A stretch of DNA of 64,000 nucleotides from Phreatobacter sp. (GTDB lineage Bacteria; Pseudomonadota; Alphaproteobacteria; Rhizobiales; Phreatobacteraceae). A program made the position numbers and the translations under genes. The stretch is taken from NCBI RefSeq assembly GCF_022843985.1, contig NZ_JALHMP010000014.1:1-64000 (forward strand), given 5' to 3'. Every line of letters starts with the position of its first letter. The first letter of the stretch is position 1. The notes under the pieces were generated by a model. The model saw only the letters and a list, made by a program, of their open reading frames with translations, did no database searches and had not been told where the DNA came from. Shown here piece by piece: positions 8,947 to 17,776 of this stretch.

Positions 8947-9956
8947 GGCGTCACCACGACCTTGCCGAAGACCTCGCGGTCCTCGATGACGCGTAGCGCT
9001 TCGCGCGCTTCGGTGAGCGGATAGGTCCGGTCGACGAGAGCCTTGAGCTGACCCGACCCGACGAGATCGAAGAGCGTTCGGATGTCGTCCGGCTCCCAGC
9101 CGTTGGAGCCGAGGATCTGCAGCTCGAAGGTCCAGATAAAGCGGATGTCTTCGGTGGGGGCGTAGCCAGCGGTCGCGCCGCAGGTCAGGAGGCGCCCGCC
9201 GAGGCGCAGGGCGCGGAGCGACTTCACCCAGGTGTCGCCACCCGTGTAGTTGACGACGACGTCGACGCCGCCGGCCGCGCCACCACGCCGCCTGTGCGGC
9301 TTGCCATGGCGCTCCTGGATGACTTTCAGAAAGTCCTCCTGGGTGTAGAGGATGATCTCGTCGGCCCCCAGCTCCTTCAGCCGGCGGCCCTTCTCCTCGC
9401 TTCCCGCGGCTGCGATGACATAGGCCCCGGCAAGCTTGGCAAGCTGGACCGCGCAGACGCCGACGCCGCCGCTCGCGCCGAGGATCAGCACTTTCTCCCC
9501 GGCGCTGACCTTGCCGATGGTGCGGATCATGCGGAGCGCCGTTCCATAGGCGACCGGCAGTGCCGCGGCCTGCTCGAACGAGATCGCGTCGGGAATGCGG
9601 ATCAGCTGGTGGGCCTTGGCCCGGCAGTACTCGGCCAGACCGCCGTTGACGGTCTCGCCCATGAGCCCACCCTCGATCCGGTTGATGGGATCGACGAGGA
9701 CACGGTCGCCCACCGACCACCCGGTGACCTCTTCGCCGATCTCGGCAATCTCGCCCACGACGTCGAGTCCGATGACGACGGGCAGCGGGATCTTGATCCC
9801 CGGCATTCCCCGGCGGGTGAAGACGTCGTGATAGTTCAGCGAACTGGCACGGACCCTGAGCACGACGTCGCCCGGACCGGCCGAGGGCGTCGGAAAATCC
9901 GTTTCGTAGACGAGCTGGTCGAGTCCACCGTGTTCGCGCAGGACGACAGCATGCAT
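8943..9956 (-). CDS. Zinc-type alcohol dehydrogenase/quinone oxidoreductase (MDR family)
   Basis: A 337-aa medium-chain dehydrogenase starting at MHAVVLREHGGLDQLVYE. The GroES-like N-terminal domain contains GMPGIKIPLPVVIGLDVVGEIAEIG, and the Rossmann fold is seen in VLILGASGGVGVCAVQLAKLAGA. The enzyme reduces or oxidises carbonyl, enone or alcohol groups with NAD(P)H. A PHRRRGGAAGG stretch, unusual for the family, follows the Rossmann fold and may be a surface loop. It is the first gene of the leftward operon. An open frame continues 93 codons further upstream but has no family similarity, so 9956 is chosen. Confidence 0.88.
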   Translation of the reverse strand: MHAVVLREHGGLDQLVYETDFPTPSAGPGDVVLRVRASSLNYHDVFTRRGMPGIKIPLPVVIGLDVVGEIAEIGEEVTGWSVGDRVLVDPINRIEGGLMGETVNGGLAEYCRAKAHQLIRIPDAISFEQAAALPVAYGTALRMIRTIGKVSAGEKVLILGASGGVGVCAVQLAKLAGAYVIAAAGSEEKGRRLKELGADEIILYTQEDFLKVIQERHGKPHRRRGGAAGGVDVVVNYTGGDTWVKSLRALRLGGRLLTCGATAGYAPTEDIRFIWTFELQILGSNGWEPDDIRTLFDLVGSGQLKALVDRTYPLTEAREALRVIEDREVFGKVVVTP

Positions 9957-10350
9957 GGGGAAAGAACTCCGTTGGCGCCCCGTTTCCGCGAGGCGCGGCA
10001 CTTGGCATCGATGACGATGGCGCGCCCCGGACTCCGTATGGGCCAAGGCGCGATGACGGGGCCGAGTGTGTGGACGCGCCCCGTCAGGGTCAACCGAATG
10101 TTCGTTTAAAAGAACGATACTCCGGAGACTCACGCTCTCGGATCGGTCGAACATAGAGAAGATTTCGCCATCCGTCCCGCAGATCGGCATGTGGGAGGGT
10201 GCAAGGCCACGACCAGGTGGTGATTGAAACGTCAAACAGGACTTTTAAAAGAACGTTCTTCTGCTGCCGCGAGACGTGCGTCACCGGCCCGTGGCAGCCG
10301 TCGGGGCGCCGACACGGTGCTCAGATCGATGGTGGTGGGACGATGGGTTG
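9957..10350. promoter_or_regulatory. Control region of the leftward catabolic operon, with repeated operator-like sites
   Basis: This 394-bp stretch has no convincing gene. It separates cysG from the dehydrogenase-led operon. The 12-bp sequence TTTAAAAGAACG occurs twice in direct orientation, at 10105-10116 and 10244-10255. Each copy is embedded in a palindrome: GTTCGTTTAAAAGAAC at 10100-10115 (7 of 8 arm bases match), CTTTTAAAAG at 10242-10251 and AAGAACGTTCTT at 10249-10260, the last two perfect. GAACGTTC-like palindromes are common operators for TetR-type repressors, but no regulator gene lies adjacent, so the cognate protein is unknown. Confidence 0.55.
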
Positions 10351-11829
10351 CTAAGCGTCGGCCCGGGTCATCGACGGCGCCGTCGCCGCGGATGCCTCCG
10401 TCGGGGCCGGGCCCCCTGGTCCGGCCGCGGCGCCGATGATCAGGATCACCGGTGCCCCCTCGGGAAGACCGTCCATCAGGCCCGCGATGGTGTCGGCCGT
10501 TCCGGCGACGTGGATTTCGTCGCCGCGCGTCGCGGAGGCCACGGCGACGGCCGGTGTTCTCCCGGAGAGTCCATGGGCCAAGGCCGCATCGGTGAAGTCG
10601 CGCGCCGTGCGGCGCGGCATGTAGACGACGGTCGTCACGGCAGGATCGGCGACCGCGCACCAGCTGATACTGGCCGGCAGCCGCCCGTCACGGCCATGGC
10701 CGGTGATGAACTGGAGCCGCTGGGCATGGGCCCGGTCCGTCAGCGACAGGCCGAGCGAGGCTGCGGCGCCTTGAGCGGACGTGATGCCGGGCACGATGGT
10801 GACGGGGATACCGGCCTCGCGGCAGGCAGCGAGTTCCTCGCCGGCGCGGCCGAATATGCCGGGATCGCCACTCTTCAGGCGCACCACCATCTTGCCCTCG
10901 CGGGCCAGCCCGACGAGCAAGTCGTTGATGTCCTCCTGCAGCACGGACGGCCCATGGCCCACCTTGCCGACGGCGACGCGGCGCGCCTCGCGGCGGGCCA
11001 GTTCGAGAATCTCCGGGGCGACGAGGTTATCGTAGAGGATGACGTCGGCCGATTGCAGCGCCCGCAGCGCCTTGAGCGTCAGGAGTTCGGGATCGCCCGG
11101 CCCGGCGCCGACCAGCAGCACACGACCAGCGGGCGGTGCGGCTTCCAGCCGGTCGAGGCCGCAGAGGAGCGCGTCGCGGTCGGCATCGGTCGGGGCACGG
11201 GCGGGATCGGCCATCGCCCGGTCGGTGAAGAGCTGCCAGAAGGTGCGGCGCACCGCAAAACTCGCCTCGCGGGCCTGGACGGCGGGACGCCAGTCGCGCG
11301 CGGCTGCCGCCCAGGCCTTCAGGCCGCTGGGCAGCAGCGACTCGATGCGGGCGCGGATCTCCTGGCCGAAGACGGGCGCGGCGCCGTCGGTAGAGATCGC
11401 GACGATCAGCGGCGAGCGGTTCACCAGCGCGCCGAACTGGGCATCGCAATAGGCGGGCCGGTCTATGACGTTGACGACGGCGCCCGCGGCACGGCCGGCG
11501 GCGACGAAAGCCTCGGCTTCCTCGTCGCTCTCGGCCTCGGCGACGGCAAGGGCTGCGCCACTGAGGTCACCGAGCGTCCAGGCGCGCTCGTGCAGCGTGA
11601 TCGCAAGGTCGTCGCGCGCCGCAAGGGCCCGGAAACGGCCGGCGGCGTGGGGCGCGTAGACGTGGAGGTCGGCGCCCGTGGAGGCGAGAAGTTCGGCCTT
11701 CCATACGGCTCCCTCGCCGTCGCCCGCGAGCACGACCCGCCGGCCCGCGAGCTTGTGGAAGAGCGGCAGCGTGGCGAGCGCGCCGATGCGCGGCGGTTCG
11801 ACGGGGCGCGGAACAGCGGGTGTGCTCAT
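10351..11829 (-). CDS. cysG: Siroheme synthase CysG
   Basis: A 492-aa multifunctional enzyme making siroheme for the sulfite reductase of the same operon. The N-terminal precorrin-2 dehydrogenase/ferrochelatase domain (about residues 15-215) starts LPLFHKLAGRRVVLAGDGEGA. The C-terminal uroporphyrinogen-III C-methyltransferase domain starts at VLLVGAGPGDPELLTLKALRAL and includes VVRLKSGDPGIFGRAGEE and VPGITSAQGAAASLG. The usual Rossmann GGG is GDGEGAVWK here, a mild deviation. Its ATG overlaps the stop of the upstream 53-aa gene, and it is the last gene of the sulfate-assimilation operon. Confidence 0.95.
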   Translation of the reverse strand: MSTPAVPRPVEPPRIGALATLPLFHKLAGRRVVLAGDGEGAVWKAELLASTGADLHVYAPHAAGRFRALAARDDLAITLHERAWTLGDLSGAALAVAEAESDEEAEAFVAAGRAAGAVVNVIDRPAYCDAQFGALVNRSPLIVAISTDGAAPVFGQEIRARIESLLPSGLKAWAAAARDWRPAVQAREASFAVRRTFWQLFTDRAMADPARAPTDADRDALLCGLDRLEAAPPAGRVLLVGAGPGDPELLTLKALRALQSADVILYDNLVAPEILELARREARRVAVGKVGHGPSVLQEDINDLLVGLAREGKMVVRLKSGDPGIFGRAGEELAACREAGIPVTIVPGITSAQGAAASLGLSLTDRAHAQRLQFITGHGRDGRLPASISWCAVADPAVTTVVYMPRRTARDFTDAALAHGLSGRTPAVAVASATRGDEIHVAGTADTIAGLMDGLPEGAPVILIIGAAAGPGGPAPTEASAATAPSMTRADA

Positions 11830-11987
11830 GACCGCGTCGCGACGTCGACCTGCGCCGCCTCGGCGCGGGGCGGTGCCGGTTCGCGCCGTACGGGGACGAG
11901 GAGCCAGAGCGCAGCGAGTGCCACCAGCAAGACCTTGAAGATCGTGTCGGCGTGGCGCACGGCCCAGGGGCTCCGCTCATCGCTCAT
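11826..11987 (-). CDS. 53-aa single-span membrane protein between cysN and cysG
   Basis: A short frame encodes MSDERSPWAVRHADTIFKVL followed by LVALAALWLLVPVRREPAPP and an acidic/polar tail. It has one hydrophobic segment at about 17-34. Its ATG overlaps the cysN stop (ATGA) and its own stop overlaps the cysG start (ATGA), so it is locked into the translational chain of the operon. This arrangement is the main evidence that it is a real gene. I do not recognise the family. The preceding CysN carries a membrane DUF2061 tail, so a role in the same membrane assembly is possible but unproven. Confidence 0.7.
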   Translation of the reverse strand: MSDERSPWAVRHADTIFKVLLVALAALWLLVPVRREPAPPRAEAAQVDVATRS

Positions 11988-13597
11988 ATGCCGCCTCCGT
12001 TCTCGACCGACGGGTCGCGCCGGCGGCTCCAGCGGCCCCAGAGGCTGCGATGGAGGTGCCGGAGGAGAGGACGGGCCAGAGCATCGGCCGCGGCGGCCGC
12101 CGCGGCATAGCCCGGATGGCCGGTCAGCACGCCGACGACGACGCCGAGCAGAAGGGCGCTGCCGAGCCGCCAGGTGGTGGCCGGAACGAGTGTGCGGCGC
12201 CAGTCGCCGCCATAGGTGCGGACCATCGCCTGTTCCAGGCTGCGGCCGACCACGTGCAGCCGCGGCCGGCTCGAATCCGTCGTCTCGGCAATGACCGTGC
12301 CCATCGCCGCGGTCTCGTGGGTGACCTTGTCGACGAGGATGAAGCCGCCGAGCGCCGGCAGGGTGGCATAAGGGGCCACCGCCAGCGGGCGGTCGAGGCG
12401 CAGTCGGAGCACGGCGAGTTCGTTGGTCGCGACGCTGGCACGGTCGCGCTGCGCATAGGTGGCGATGTCGATGCCGTGGACGACCGTCTCGACGGTCGCG
12501 TTCGCCGAGGCTGTGCCGAGACGCAGGAGATAGGTCGCTCCGGGGACGAGCGCCGCCTGGCCGGTGACGAGCATCTTGGCCTCGATGCTGGTGCGCACGA
12601 GCGGCGAGCCTTCCGCCTTGCCCGGGGCGACGATCACGTCGCCGCGCGACACGTCGATCTCGCGATCGAGCACGAGGCTCACCGCGGTTCCCGCACCGGC
12701 GCGCGGCAGGTCGCCGTCGAAGGTCACGATGCGGGTGACGCGGGCCGACCGGCGCGAGGGGAGGATCTCCACCGCGTCACCGGGCGCGACGGTGCCGGCG
12801 GCGATGGTGCCGGAGAAACCGCGGAAGGTGGCATCGGGCCGGTTTACCCATTGCACGGGCATGACGAGGCCGCGCGTGGGGCTGACCGTGTCCGCTCCGA
12901 CGACCTCCAGCCAGCCGAGAAGCGTCGGCCCGTCGTACCAGGGCGTGCGGGCCGAAAGGCTCGCGACATTGTCGCCGTCGCGGGCGGAGAGCGGGATCAC
13001 CGTGATGCTGTCGAAGGCGAGGCCTGCGATGGCGGTCCGGAATGCGGCCTCGAGAGAGCGGATGCGCAACTCGTCGCAACCGACGAGGTCGATCTTGTTG
13101 ATGGCGACGACGAGATGACGGACGCCGACGAAGGCGGCGATCAGGGCGTGGCGGCGCGTCTGGGGCAGCACGCCCTTGCCGGCATCGATGAGGATGATGG
13201 CGAGGTCGGCCGTCGAGGCACCCGTCGCCATGTTGCGGGTGTACTGCTCGTGGCCGGGCGTGTCCGCGACGATGAAGGCGCGGCGCTGCGTGGCGAAATA
13301 GCGATAGGCGACGTCGATGGTGATGCCCTGCTCGCGCTCGGACTGCAGCCCGTCCAGGAGGAGCGAATAGTCGATGCCGCGGTCGGCGCGGCCGATGCGG
13401 GCGCTGTCGGCTTCCAGGCTCGCAATGACGTCGTCGGGAATGGCGCCGGCCTCATAGAGCAGGCGGCCGAGCAGCGTCGACTTGCCGTCGTCGACCGAGC
13501 CGCAGGTGATGAAGCGCAGCAGCGACCGGCCGGCCAGGGCGGCATCGTTGGCGGCAGCCGGCAGCGGCGCGGCGGTTTCGGCAGCGAGGGCGCCCAT
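11984..13597 (-). CDS. cysN: Sulfate adenylyltransferase large subunit CysN with C-terminal DUF2061 domain
   Basis: A 537-aa GTPase subunit of ATP sulfurylase, which with CysD makes APS from sulfate and ATP. The P-loop GSVDDGKS is at 33-40, and DTPGHEQY and NKIDL are the G3 and G4 motifs, followed by EF-Tu-like barrel domains. In many rhizobia CysN is fused to the APS kinase CysC; here the kinase is absent. The last ~70 residues (from 466, WRRTLVPATTWRLGSALLLG to LRHLHRSLWGRW) instead resemble a DUF2061 domain with two hydrophobic helices. This agrees with the APS-using type of CysH in the operon. The stop overlaps the 53-aa gene. Confidence 0.93.
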   Translation of the reverse strand: MGALAAETAAPLPAAANDAALAGRSLLRFITCGSVDDGKSTLLGRLLYEAGAIPDDVIASLEADSARIGRADRGIDYSLLLDGLQSEREQGITIDVAYRYFATQRRAFIVADTPGHEQYTRNMATGASTADLAIILIDAGKGVLPQTRRHALIAAFVGVRHLVVAINKIDLVGCDELRIRSLEAAFRTAIAGLAFDSITVIPLSARDGDNVASLSARTPWYDGPTLLGWLEVVGADTVSPTRGLVMPVQWVNRPDATFRGFSGTIAAGTVAPGDAVEILPSRRSARVTRIVTFDGDLPRAGAGTAVSLVLDREIDVSRGDVIVAPGKAEGSPLVRTSIEAKMLVTGQAALVPGATYLLRLGTASANATVETVVHGIDIATYAQRDRASVATNELAVLRLRLDRPLAVAPYATLPALGGFILVDKVTHETAAMGTVIAETTDSSRPRLHVVGRSLEQAMVRTYGGDWRRTLVPATTWRLGSALLLGVVVGVLTGHPGYAAAAAAADALARPLLRHLHRSLWGRWSRRRDPSVENGGGI

Positions 13598-14499
13598 CAG
13601 AAGTATCCCTCCTGCTTCTTCAGTTCCATCGAGCCGGCGCTGTCGAAGTCGATCAGGCGGCCTTGGCGCTCGGAGCTGCGCGAGGCCCGCATCTCCGCGA
13701 TGATCTCGGGAACGGTGGTGGCGGTGCTCTCGACGGCGCCGGTTAGCGGGTAGCAGCCGAGGGTGCGGAAGCGCACCATGCGGTGCTGGACGACCTCGCC
13801 GGGGAGCAGCGGCATGCGTTCGTCGTCACGCATGATCCAGGTGCCGTCGCGCCAGAGCACCGGACGCTCGGCGGCGAAATAGAGCGGCACGACGGGGATC
13901 TGCTCGCGCTCGATATAGGCCCAGACGTCGAGCTCGGTCCAGTTGGAGAGCGGAAAGACGCGGAAGCTCTCACCGGGCTTCTTCAGGGTGTTGAAGAGCT
14001 GCCAAGGTTCGGGCCGCTGGCTCTTCGGGTCCCAGCGGTGATCGCGGGTGCGAACGGAGAAGACGCGCTCCTTGGCGCGGCTCTTCTCCTCGTCGCGCCG
14101 TGCGCCGCCGAAGGCCGCGTCGTAGCGGCCGGCGTCCAGCGCCTGCTTCAGCGCCACGGTCTTCATCACGTCGGTGTGGATGCGCGAGCCGGACTCGATG
14201 GGGTTCACGCCGGCGGCGACGCCCTCCCGGTTGACGTGGACGATGAGGTCGAGGCCGAGCTTATGGGAGAGATCGTCCCGGAAGCGCCCCATCTCCTGGA
14301 ACTCCCAGAGCGTGTCGACATGGAGAAGCGGGAACGGCAGCCGGCCCGGATGCACCGCCTTGCGGGCGAGATGCAGGAGAACGGAGGAATCCTTGCCGAT
14401 GGAATAGAGGAGGACCGGACGTTCGCAGGTGGCGAGCGTCTCGCGGATGATGCCGATGGCCTCGGCCTCCAGCCGGTCGAGATGGGAGGGGCTGGTCAT
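13597..14499 (-). CDS. cysD: Sulfate adenylyltransferase small subunit CysD
   Basis: A 300-aa PP-loop ATPase-type subunit that adenylates sulfate. The PP-loop is [19 protein letters not shown], and family blocks include [37 protein letters not shown] and [28 protein letters not shown]. Its length matches the family (about 300 aa), and the end [13 protein letters not shown] is the standard CysD terminus. The ATG at 14499 overlaps the cysH stop in an ATGA arrangement, and its own stop shares a base with the cysN start. Confidence 0.97.
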   Translation of the reverse strand: MTSPSHLDRLEAEAIGIIRETLATCERPVLLYSIGKDSSVLLHLARKAVHPGRLPFPLLHVDTLWEFQEMGRFRDDLSHKLGLDLIVHVNREGVAAGVNPIESGSRIHTDVMKTVALKQALDAGRYDAAFGGARRDEEKSRAKERVFSVRTRDHRWDPKSQRPEPWQLFNTLKKPGESFRVFPLSNWTELDVWAYIEREQIPVVPLYFAAERPVLWRDGTWIMRDDERMPLLPGEVVQHRMVRFRTLGCYPLTGAVESTATTVPEIIAEMRASRSSERQGRLIDFDSAGSMELKKQEGYF

Positions 14500-15251
14500 G
14501 CCGGGACCTCCTCGGCCGCCGGCGCCCTGGACCTGACGAGGCGGCCGTCTGGGCCGACGTGCAGCCCGCATTCGCCGCCGGCCTCCGTCTCCCACCACCA
14601 GCGGCCGGCGCGCTCCGGCTCGCCCGGTGCGACGGCGCGGGTGCAGGGCGCGCAGCCGATGGAGAGGAAGCCCTGCGCGTGAAGGGCGTTGCGCGGCACG
14701 TCGTGGCGATCGGCGAAAGCCACCGCTTCGGCGCGGCTCCAGCCGGCGAGCGGGCTGACCTTGAGGATGTTGCGGGCCTCGTCCCTCGACCATGGTGAGA
14801 CGACGGCGCGCGTGCCGGACTGGTCGGCGCGCAGGCCCGTCACCCAGGCGGAGGTCCCTGCGAGCATATGACCGAGGGGTACGACCTTCCGCGTCTCGCA
14901 GCAGGCCTTGCGCGCGGCGACGCTCGCATAGAAGCCGTTCACCCCCTGGGCGTCGAGAAGCGTGGCGAGCCCATCGGCATCGGGATGGACCGAGCGGATG
15001 CGCAGGCCATAGCGCTCCTCGGTGCGCGCCCAGACCTCGTAGGTCTCGGCAAAGAGGCGGCCGGTATCGATCGTGGCGATGTCGATGGCGAAGCCGGCGG
15101 AGGCGATCAGGTGGGTGATCACCTGGTCCTCGAGGCCGAAGCTCGTGGTGAAGACGATGCGGCCGTCGATGGCGACGCGCGCCGCCGCAAGGATGGCAGC
15201 AGGGTCCCGCGGATCGACCTCGGGAAAGCGGTCGAGAAGTGCGGCGCTCAT
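14496..15251 (-). CDS. cysH: Assimilatory APS reductase (CysH, 4Fe-4S type)
   Basis: A 251-aa reductase producing sulfite from APS with thioredoxin. It has the paired cysteines [10 protein letters not shown] (117-118) and CAPC (200-203) that ligate a 4Fe-4S cluster and mark the APS-using rather than PAPS-using subtype. The PP-loop region is [16 protein letters not shown], and [16 protein letters not shown] is conserved. The substrate type is consistent with the absence of an APS kinase domain in the neighbouring CysN. Its ATG overlaps the DUF934 gene stop. Confidence 0.95.
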   Translation of the reverse strand: MSAALLDRFPEVDPRDPAAILAAARVAIDGRIVFTTSFGLEDQVITHLIASAGFAIDIATIDTGRLFAETYEVWARTEERYGLRIRSVHPDADGLATLLDAQGVNGFYASVAARKACCETRKVVPLGHMLAGTSAWVTGLRADQSGTRAVVSPWSRDEARNILKVSPLAGWSRAEAVAFADRHDVPRNALHAQGFLSIGCAPCTRAVAPGEPERAGRWWWETEAGGECGLHVGPDGRLVRSRAPAAEEVPA

Positions 15252-15766
15252 GATGCCGCCCCCTGGCCCGCCCGCAAGGCCCGGCGGCGCTCGAGGATGC
15301 TGGCACCGGCGCCGTAGCCGGTCTGGTAGGTGGCGCCATAGGAGGCGAGCGCGGAGCGCCACTGTGCCTCCGGCTGGCGGGCGGCGATGGCGTCCGGCAC
15401 CTCGACCTCATCGAAACCGCAGGCGACGAGATGGGTGAACTGGTCGGCGATGACCGGCCCGACCGCCCTCACCGCCCCCTTGAAGCCGGCCTCGCGCAGC
15501 TGGCGGGCGAGGCTGAAGGCACGACCGTCCGCGAAGGCGGGGAAGGCGATGGCCACGAGGTCGATCTGGCCGAGGAAGGGGCTGAGCTCGGGTAGGCGCA
15601 CGGTGTTCGCCACCTCGACGCCAACGCGCTGGGCGTTGGAGCGGCCGGCGATCACGGCGGGAAGCTCGGCGAGCCCGACGAGCACCGCCTCGCCCGTCGC
15701 GGGCTCGCCGGCGGCGACGCGGTGCCAAGGGTCGGCGCGGAAGCCGGCGGCGTCAAGCAGCGGCAT
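15248..15766 (-). CDS. DUF934-family protein of the sulfite-reductase operon
   Basis: A 172-aa cytoplasmic protein. The segment [45 protein letters not shown] and the later [22 protein letters not shown] are characteristic of DUF934, a family regularly found between sulfite reductase and cysH in proteobacteria. Its biochemical role is not established; linkage suggests an accessory role in sulfite reduction. It overlaps the sulfite reductase gene by 14 bases upstream and cysH by four downstream, so it is tightly coupled. Confidence 0.9.
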   Translation of the reverse strand: MPLLDAAGFRADPWHRVAAGEPATGEAVLVGLAELPAVIAGRSNAQRVGVEVANTVRLPELSPFLGQIDLVAIAFPAFADGRAFSLARQLREAGFKGAVRAVGPVIADQFTHLVACGFDEVEVPDAIAARQPEAQWRSALASYGATYQTGYGAGASILERRRALRAGQGAAS

Positions 15767-17435
15767 TGGCGCTCTCCGCCGGCGTGGCGAGGAAGCCCGC
15801 CTTGAAGGGTTCGATGCCGAGGCGGCGCACCGCCTCTGCGAAGGTCTCGCCTTCCCGGCGGTGAGCGAGATAGACGGCGACGAGCCGCTCGATGGCGTCG
15901 GGCACTTCCGTCGCGGCGATGCCGGGGCCGAGGAGCTGGCCGATGGCGGCGTTCTCGGTGGCGTCGCCGCCGAGCGTCACCTGGTAGCTCTCCTGGCCGG
16001 ACTTCTCGAGGCCGAGTATGCCGATATGGCCGACATGATGATGGCCGCAGGCATTGATGCAGCCGGAGATCTTGATGCCGAGCTCGCCGATCTCGCGCTG
16101 GCGCTCCGCCGAGGCGAAGCGGCGGGAGATGGCCTGGGCGATGGGGATGGAGCGCGCGGTGGCGAGAGCGCAATAGTCGAGGCCCGGGCAGGCGATGATG
16201 TCGGTGATGAGCCCGGCATTGGCCTCGGCGAGGCCTGCGGCGACGAGGCCGGTCCACAGCCCATGGAGCGCATCCTGTCGCACGTGCGGCAGAATGAGGT
16301 TCTGGTGGTGGGAGACGCGGATCTCGCCGAAGGAGTGCGCGTCGGCGAGGTCGGCGACAGCCCGCATCTGGTCGCTCGTGGCATCGCCCGGCACGCCGCC
16401 GACCGGCTTCAGCGACACGGTGACCGCGGCATAGCCGGGCTCGCGGTGGGGGAAGGTGTTGGTCTCCACCCAGCGGTCGAAGGCCGGGTCGCGGGCGCGG
16501 TCCGCGACGAGGCGCTGGCTGGTCTCCGGCAGCGTCACGAAGGCCGGGGGCGCGAAGTAGGCTTCGATCCGCGCGACCTCTTCAGGATCGGCAGCGATGG
16601 CCGCCGGGTCGAGCGCGGCGAACTCCGCCTCGACACGGCCCCGGAACTCCTCGATCCCGATCTCATGGACGAGGATCTTGACCCTCGCCTTGTACTTGTT
16701 GTCGCGCCGCCCCTCGAGATTGTAGACGCGCATCAGCGACTGCAGATAGGCGAGCAGGTGCGCCTTGGGCAGGAAGTCTCGGACGAGCTTGCCGATCATC
16801 GGGGTGCGGCCGAGGCCGCCGCCGACGAAGAGGCGATAGCCAACCTCGCCGCTCACGGGATGGCGGACCACCTGGATGCCGATGTCATGGGCCCGAATGG
16901 CGGCACGGTCACGGGGCGCACCGGTCACGGCGATCTTGAACTTGCGCGGCAGGTAGTCGAACTCGGGGTGCATGGTCGACCACTGCCGAATGAGCTCGGC
17001 GGTGGGACGGGGATCCTCCACCTCGTCCGCCGCGGCGCCGGCGAAATGGTCGGCGGTGGTGTTGCGGATGCAATTGCCGGAGGTCTGGATGCAATGCATC
17101 CCGACATCGGCCAGGAGGTCGAGGATGTCGGGGATGTCGCGCAGCTTCGGCCAGTTGAACTGCAGGTTCTGCCGCGTCGTGAAATGGCCGTAGCCGCGGT
17201 CGTAGCGCTCACCGATCAGGGCGAGCTGGCGCAGCTGGACCGAGGACAGCGTTCCGTAGGGAATGGCGATGCGCAGCATGTAGGCATGGAGCTGCAGGTA
17301 GACGCCGTTCTTCAGACGCAGCGGCTTGAACTCGTCCTCGGTCAGCGAGCCGTCGATGCGGCGGGCCACCTGGCCGCGGAACTGCGCGACGCGCTCGCGG
17401 ACGAAGGCCTCGTCGAACTGATCGTAGCGATACAT
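15753..17435 (-). CDS. cysI: Sulfite reductase hemoprotein (nitrite/sulfite reductase family)
   Basis: A 560-aa siroheme/4Fe-4S enzyme reducing sulfite to sulfide. It has two ferredoxin-like half domains and the cluster-binding cysteines in QTSGNCIRNTTAD, CPGLDYCALATA and ISGCINACGHHHVGHIG, the last with the CxxxC that bridges to siroheme. YLQLHAYMLRIAIPYG and RQNLQFNWPKL are conserved N-terminal segments. With siroheme made by CysG in the same operon and CysH producing sulfite, the assimilatory sulfite role is clear. A dedicated flavoprotein (CysJ) is not encoded here, so ferredoxin is the likely donor. Its start overlaps the DUF2849 gene stop. Confidence 0.93.
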   Translation of the reverse strand: MYRYDQFDEAFVRERVAQFRGQVARRIDGSLTEDEFKPLRLKNGVYLQLHAYMLRIAIPYGTLSSVQLRQLALIGERYDRGYGHFTTRQNLQFNWPKLRDIPDILDLLADVGMHCIQTSGNCIRNTTADHFAGAAADEVEDPRPTAELIRQWSTMHPEFDYLPRKFKIAVTGAPRDRAAIRAHDIGIQVVRHPVSGEVGYRLFVGGGLGRTPMIGKLVRDFLPKAHLLAYLQSLMRVYNLEGRRDNKYKARVKILVHEIGIEEFRGRVEAEFAALDPAAIAADPEEVARIEAYFAPPAFVTLPETSQRLVADRARDPAFDRWVETNTFPHREPGYAAVTVSLKPVGGVPGDATSDQMRAVADLADAHSFGEIRVSHHQNLILPHVRQDALHGLWTGLVAAGLAEANAGLITDIIACPGLDYCALATARSIPIAQAISRRFASAERQREIGELGIKISGCINACGHHHVGHIGILGLEKSGQESYQVTLGGDATENAAIGQLLGPGIAATEVPDAIERLVAVYLAHRREGETFAEAVRRLGIEPFKAGFLATPAESANAAA

Positions 17436-17776
17436 CAGGCCCTCCCGCGCAGATGGGCGAAGGCGGCCTGCTTGCCGAGGTCCTGACGGATGGAGGGACC
17501 TGCGATCTTGAAGCGCTCGCGGAAATGGTTGGGGACCGGGAGGCCGTCCTCGCGTAGCGCCACGTCGACGAGATAGGCGTCGACCACGGCGCCGCGTGCG
17601 AGGGCCGCCGCGGCGACCTCCTGGAGACGCACCGCCGCCGTCTCGTCGCGCGCCACAAGGGCCTCGGCGGGATCGATGGACCAGCCCCGCTCCGTCCAGA
17701 ACACCACGTCGCCGTCGAGCAGATCGTTGGCGAGGAGAATGGCTGGCAGGAGAATTTTTTGCTTCGTGGTGGCCAT
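17435..17776 (-). CDS. DUF2849-family protein heading the sulfate-assimilation operon
   Basis: A 113-aa protein with the DUF2849 pattern: KILLPAILLANDLLDGDVVFWTERGWSIDPAEALVARDE and VDAYLVDVALREDGLPVPNHFRERFKIAGPSIR. The family is found upstream of nitrite/sulfite reductase in alphaproteobacteria; the molecular function is unknown. It is the first gene of the leftward chain ending at cysG, and its stop overlaps the sulfite reductase start (TGATG). Confidence 0.9.
   Translation of the reverse strand: MATTKQKILLPAILLANDLLDGDVVFWTERGWSIDPAEALVARDETAAVRLQEVAAAALARGAVVDAYLVDVALREDGLPVPNHFRERFKIAGPSIRQDLGKQAAFAHLRGRA

Noticed and set aside
10276-17486. Several very long plus-strand open frames (for example 10276-12294, 12050-13753, 15387-17486)
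   Set aside because: They are antisense to the conserved cys genes, show no family motifs and have the low-complexity Arg/Gly/Asp-rich composition typical of shadow frames in high-GC DNA.
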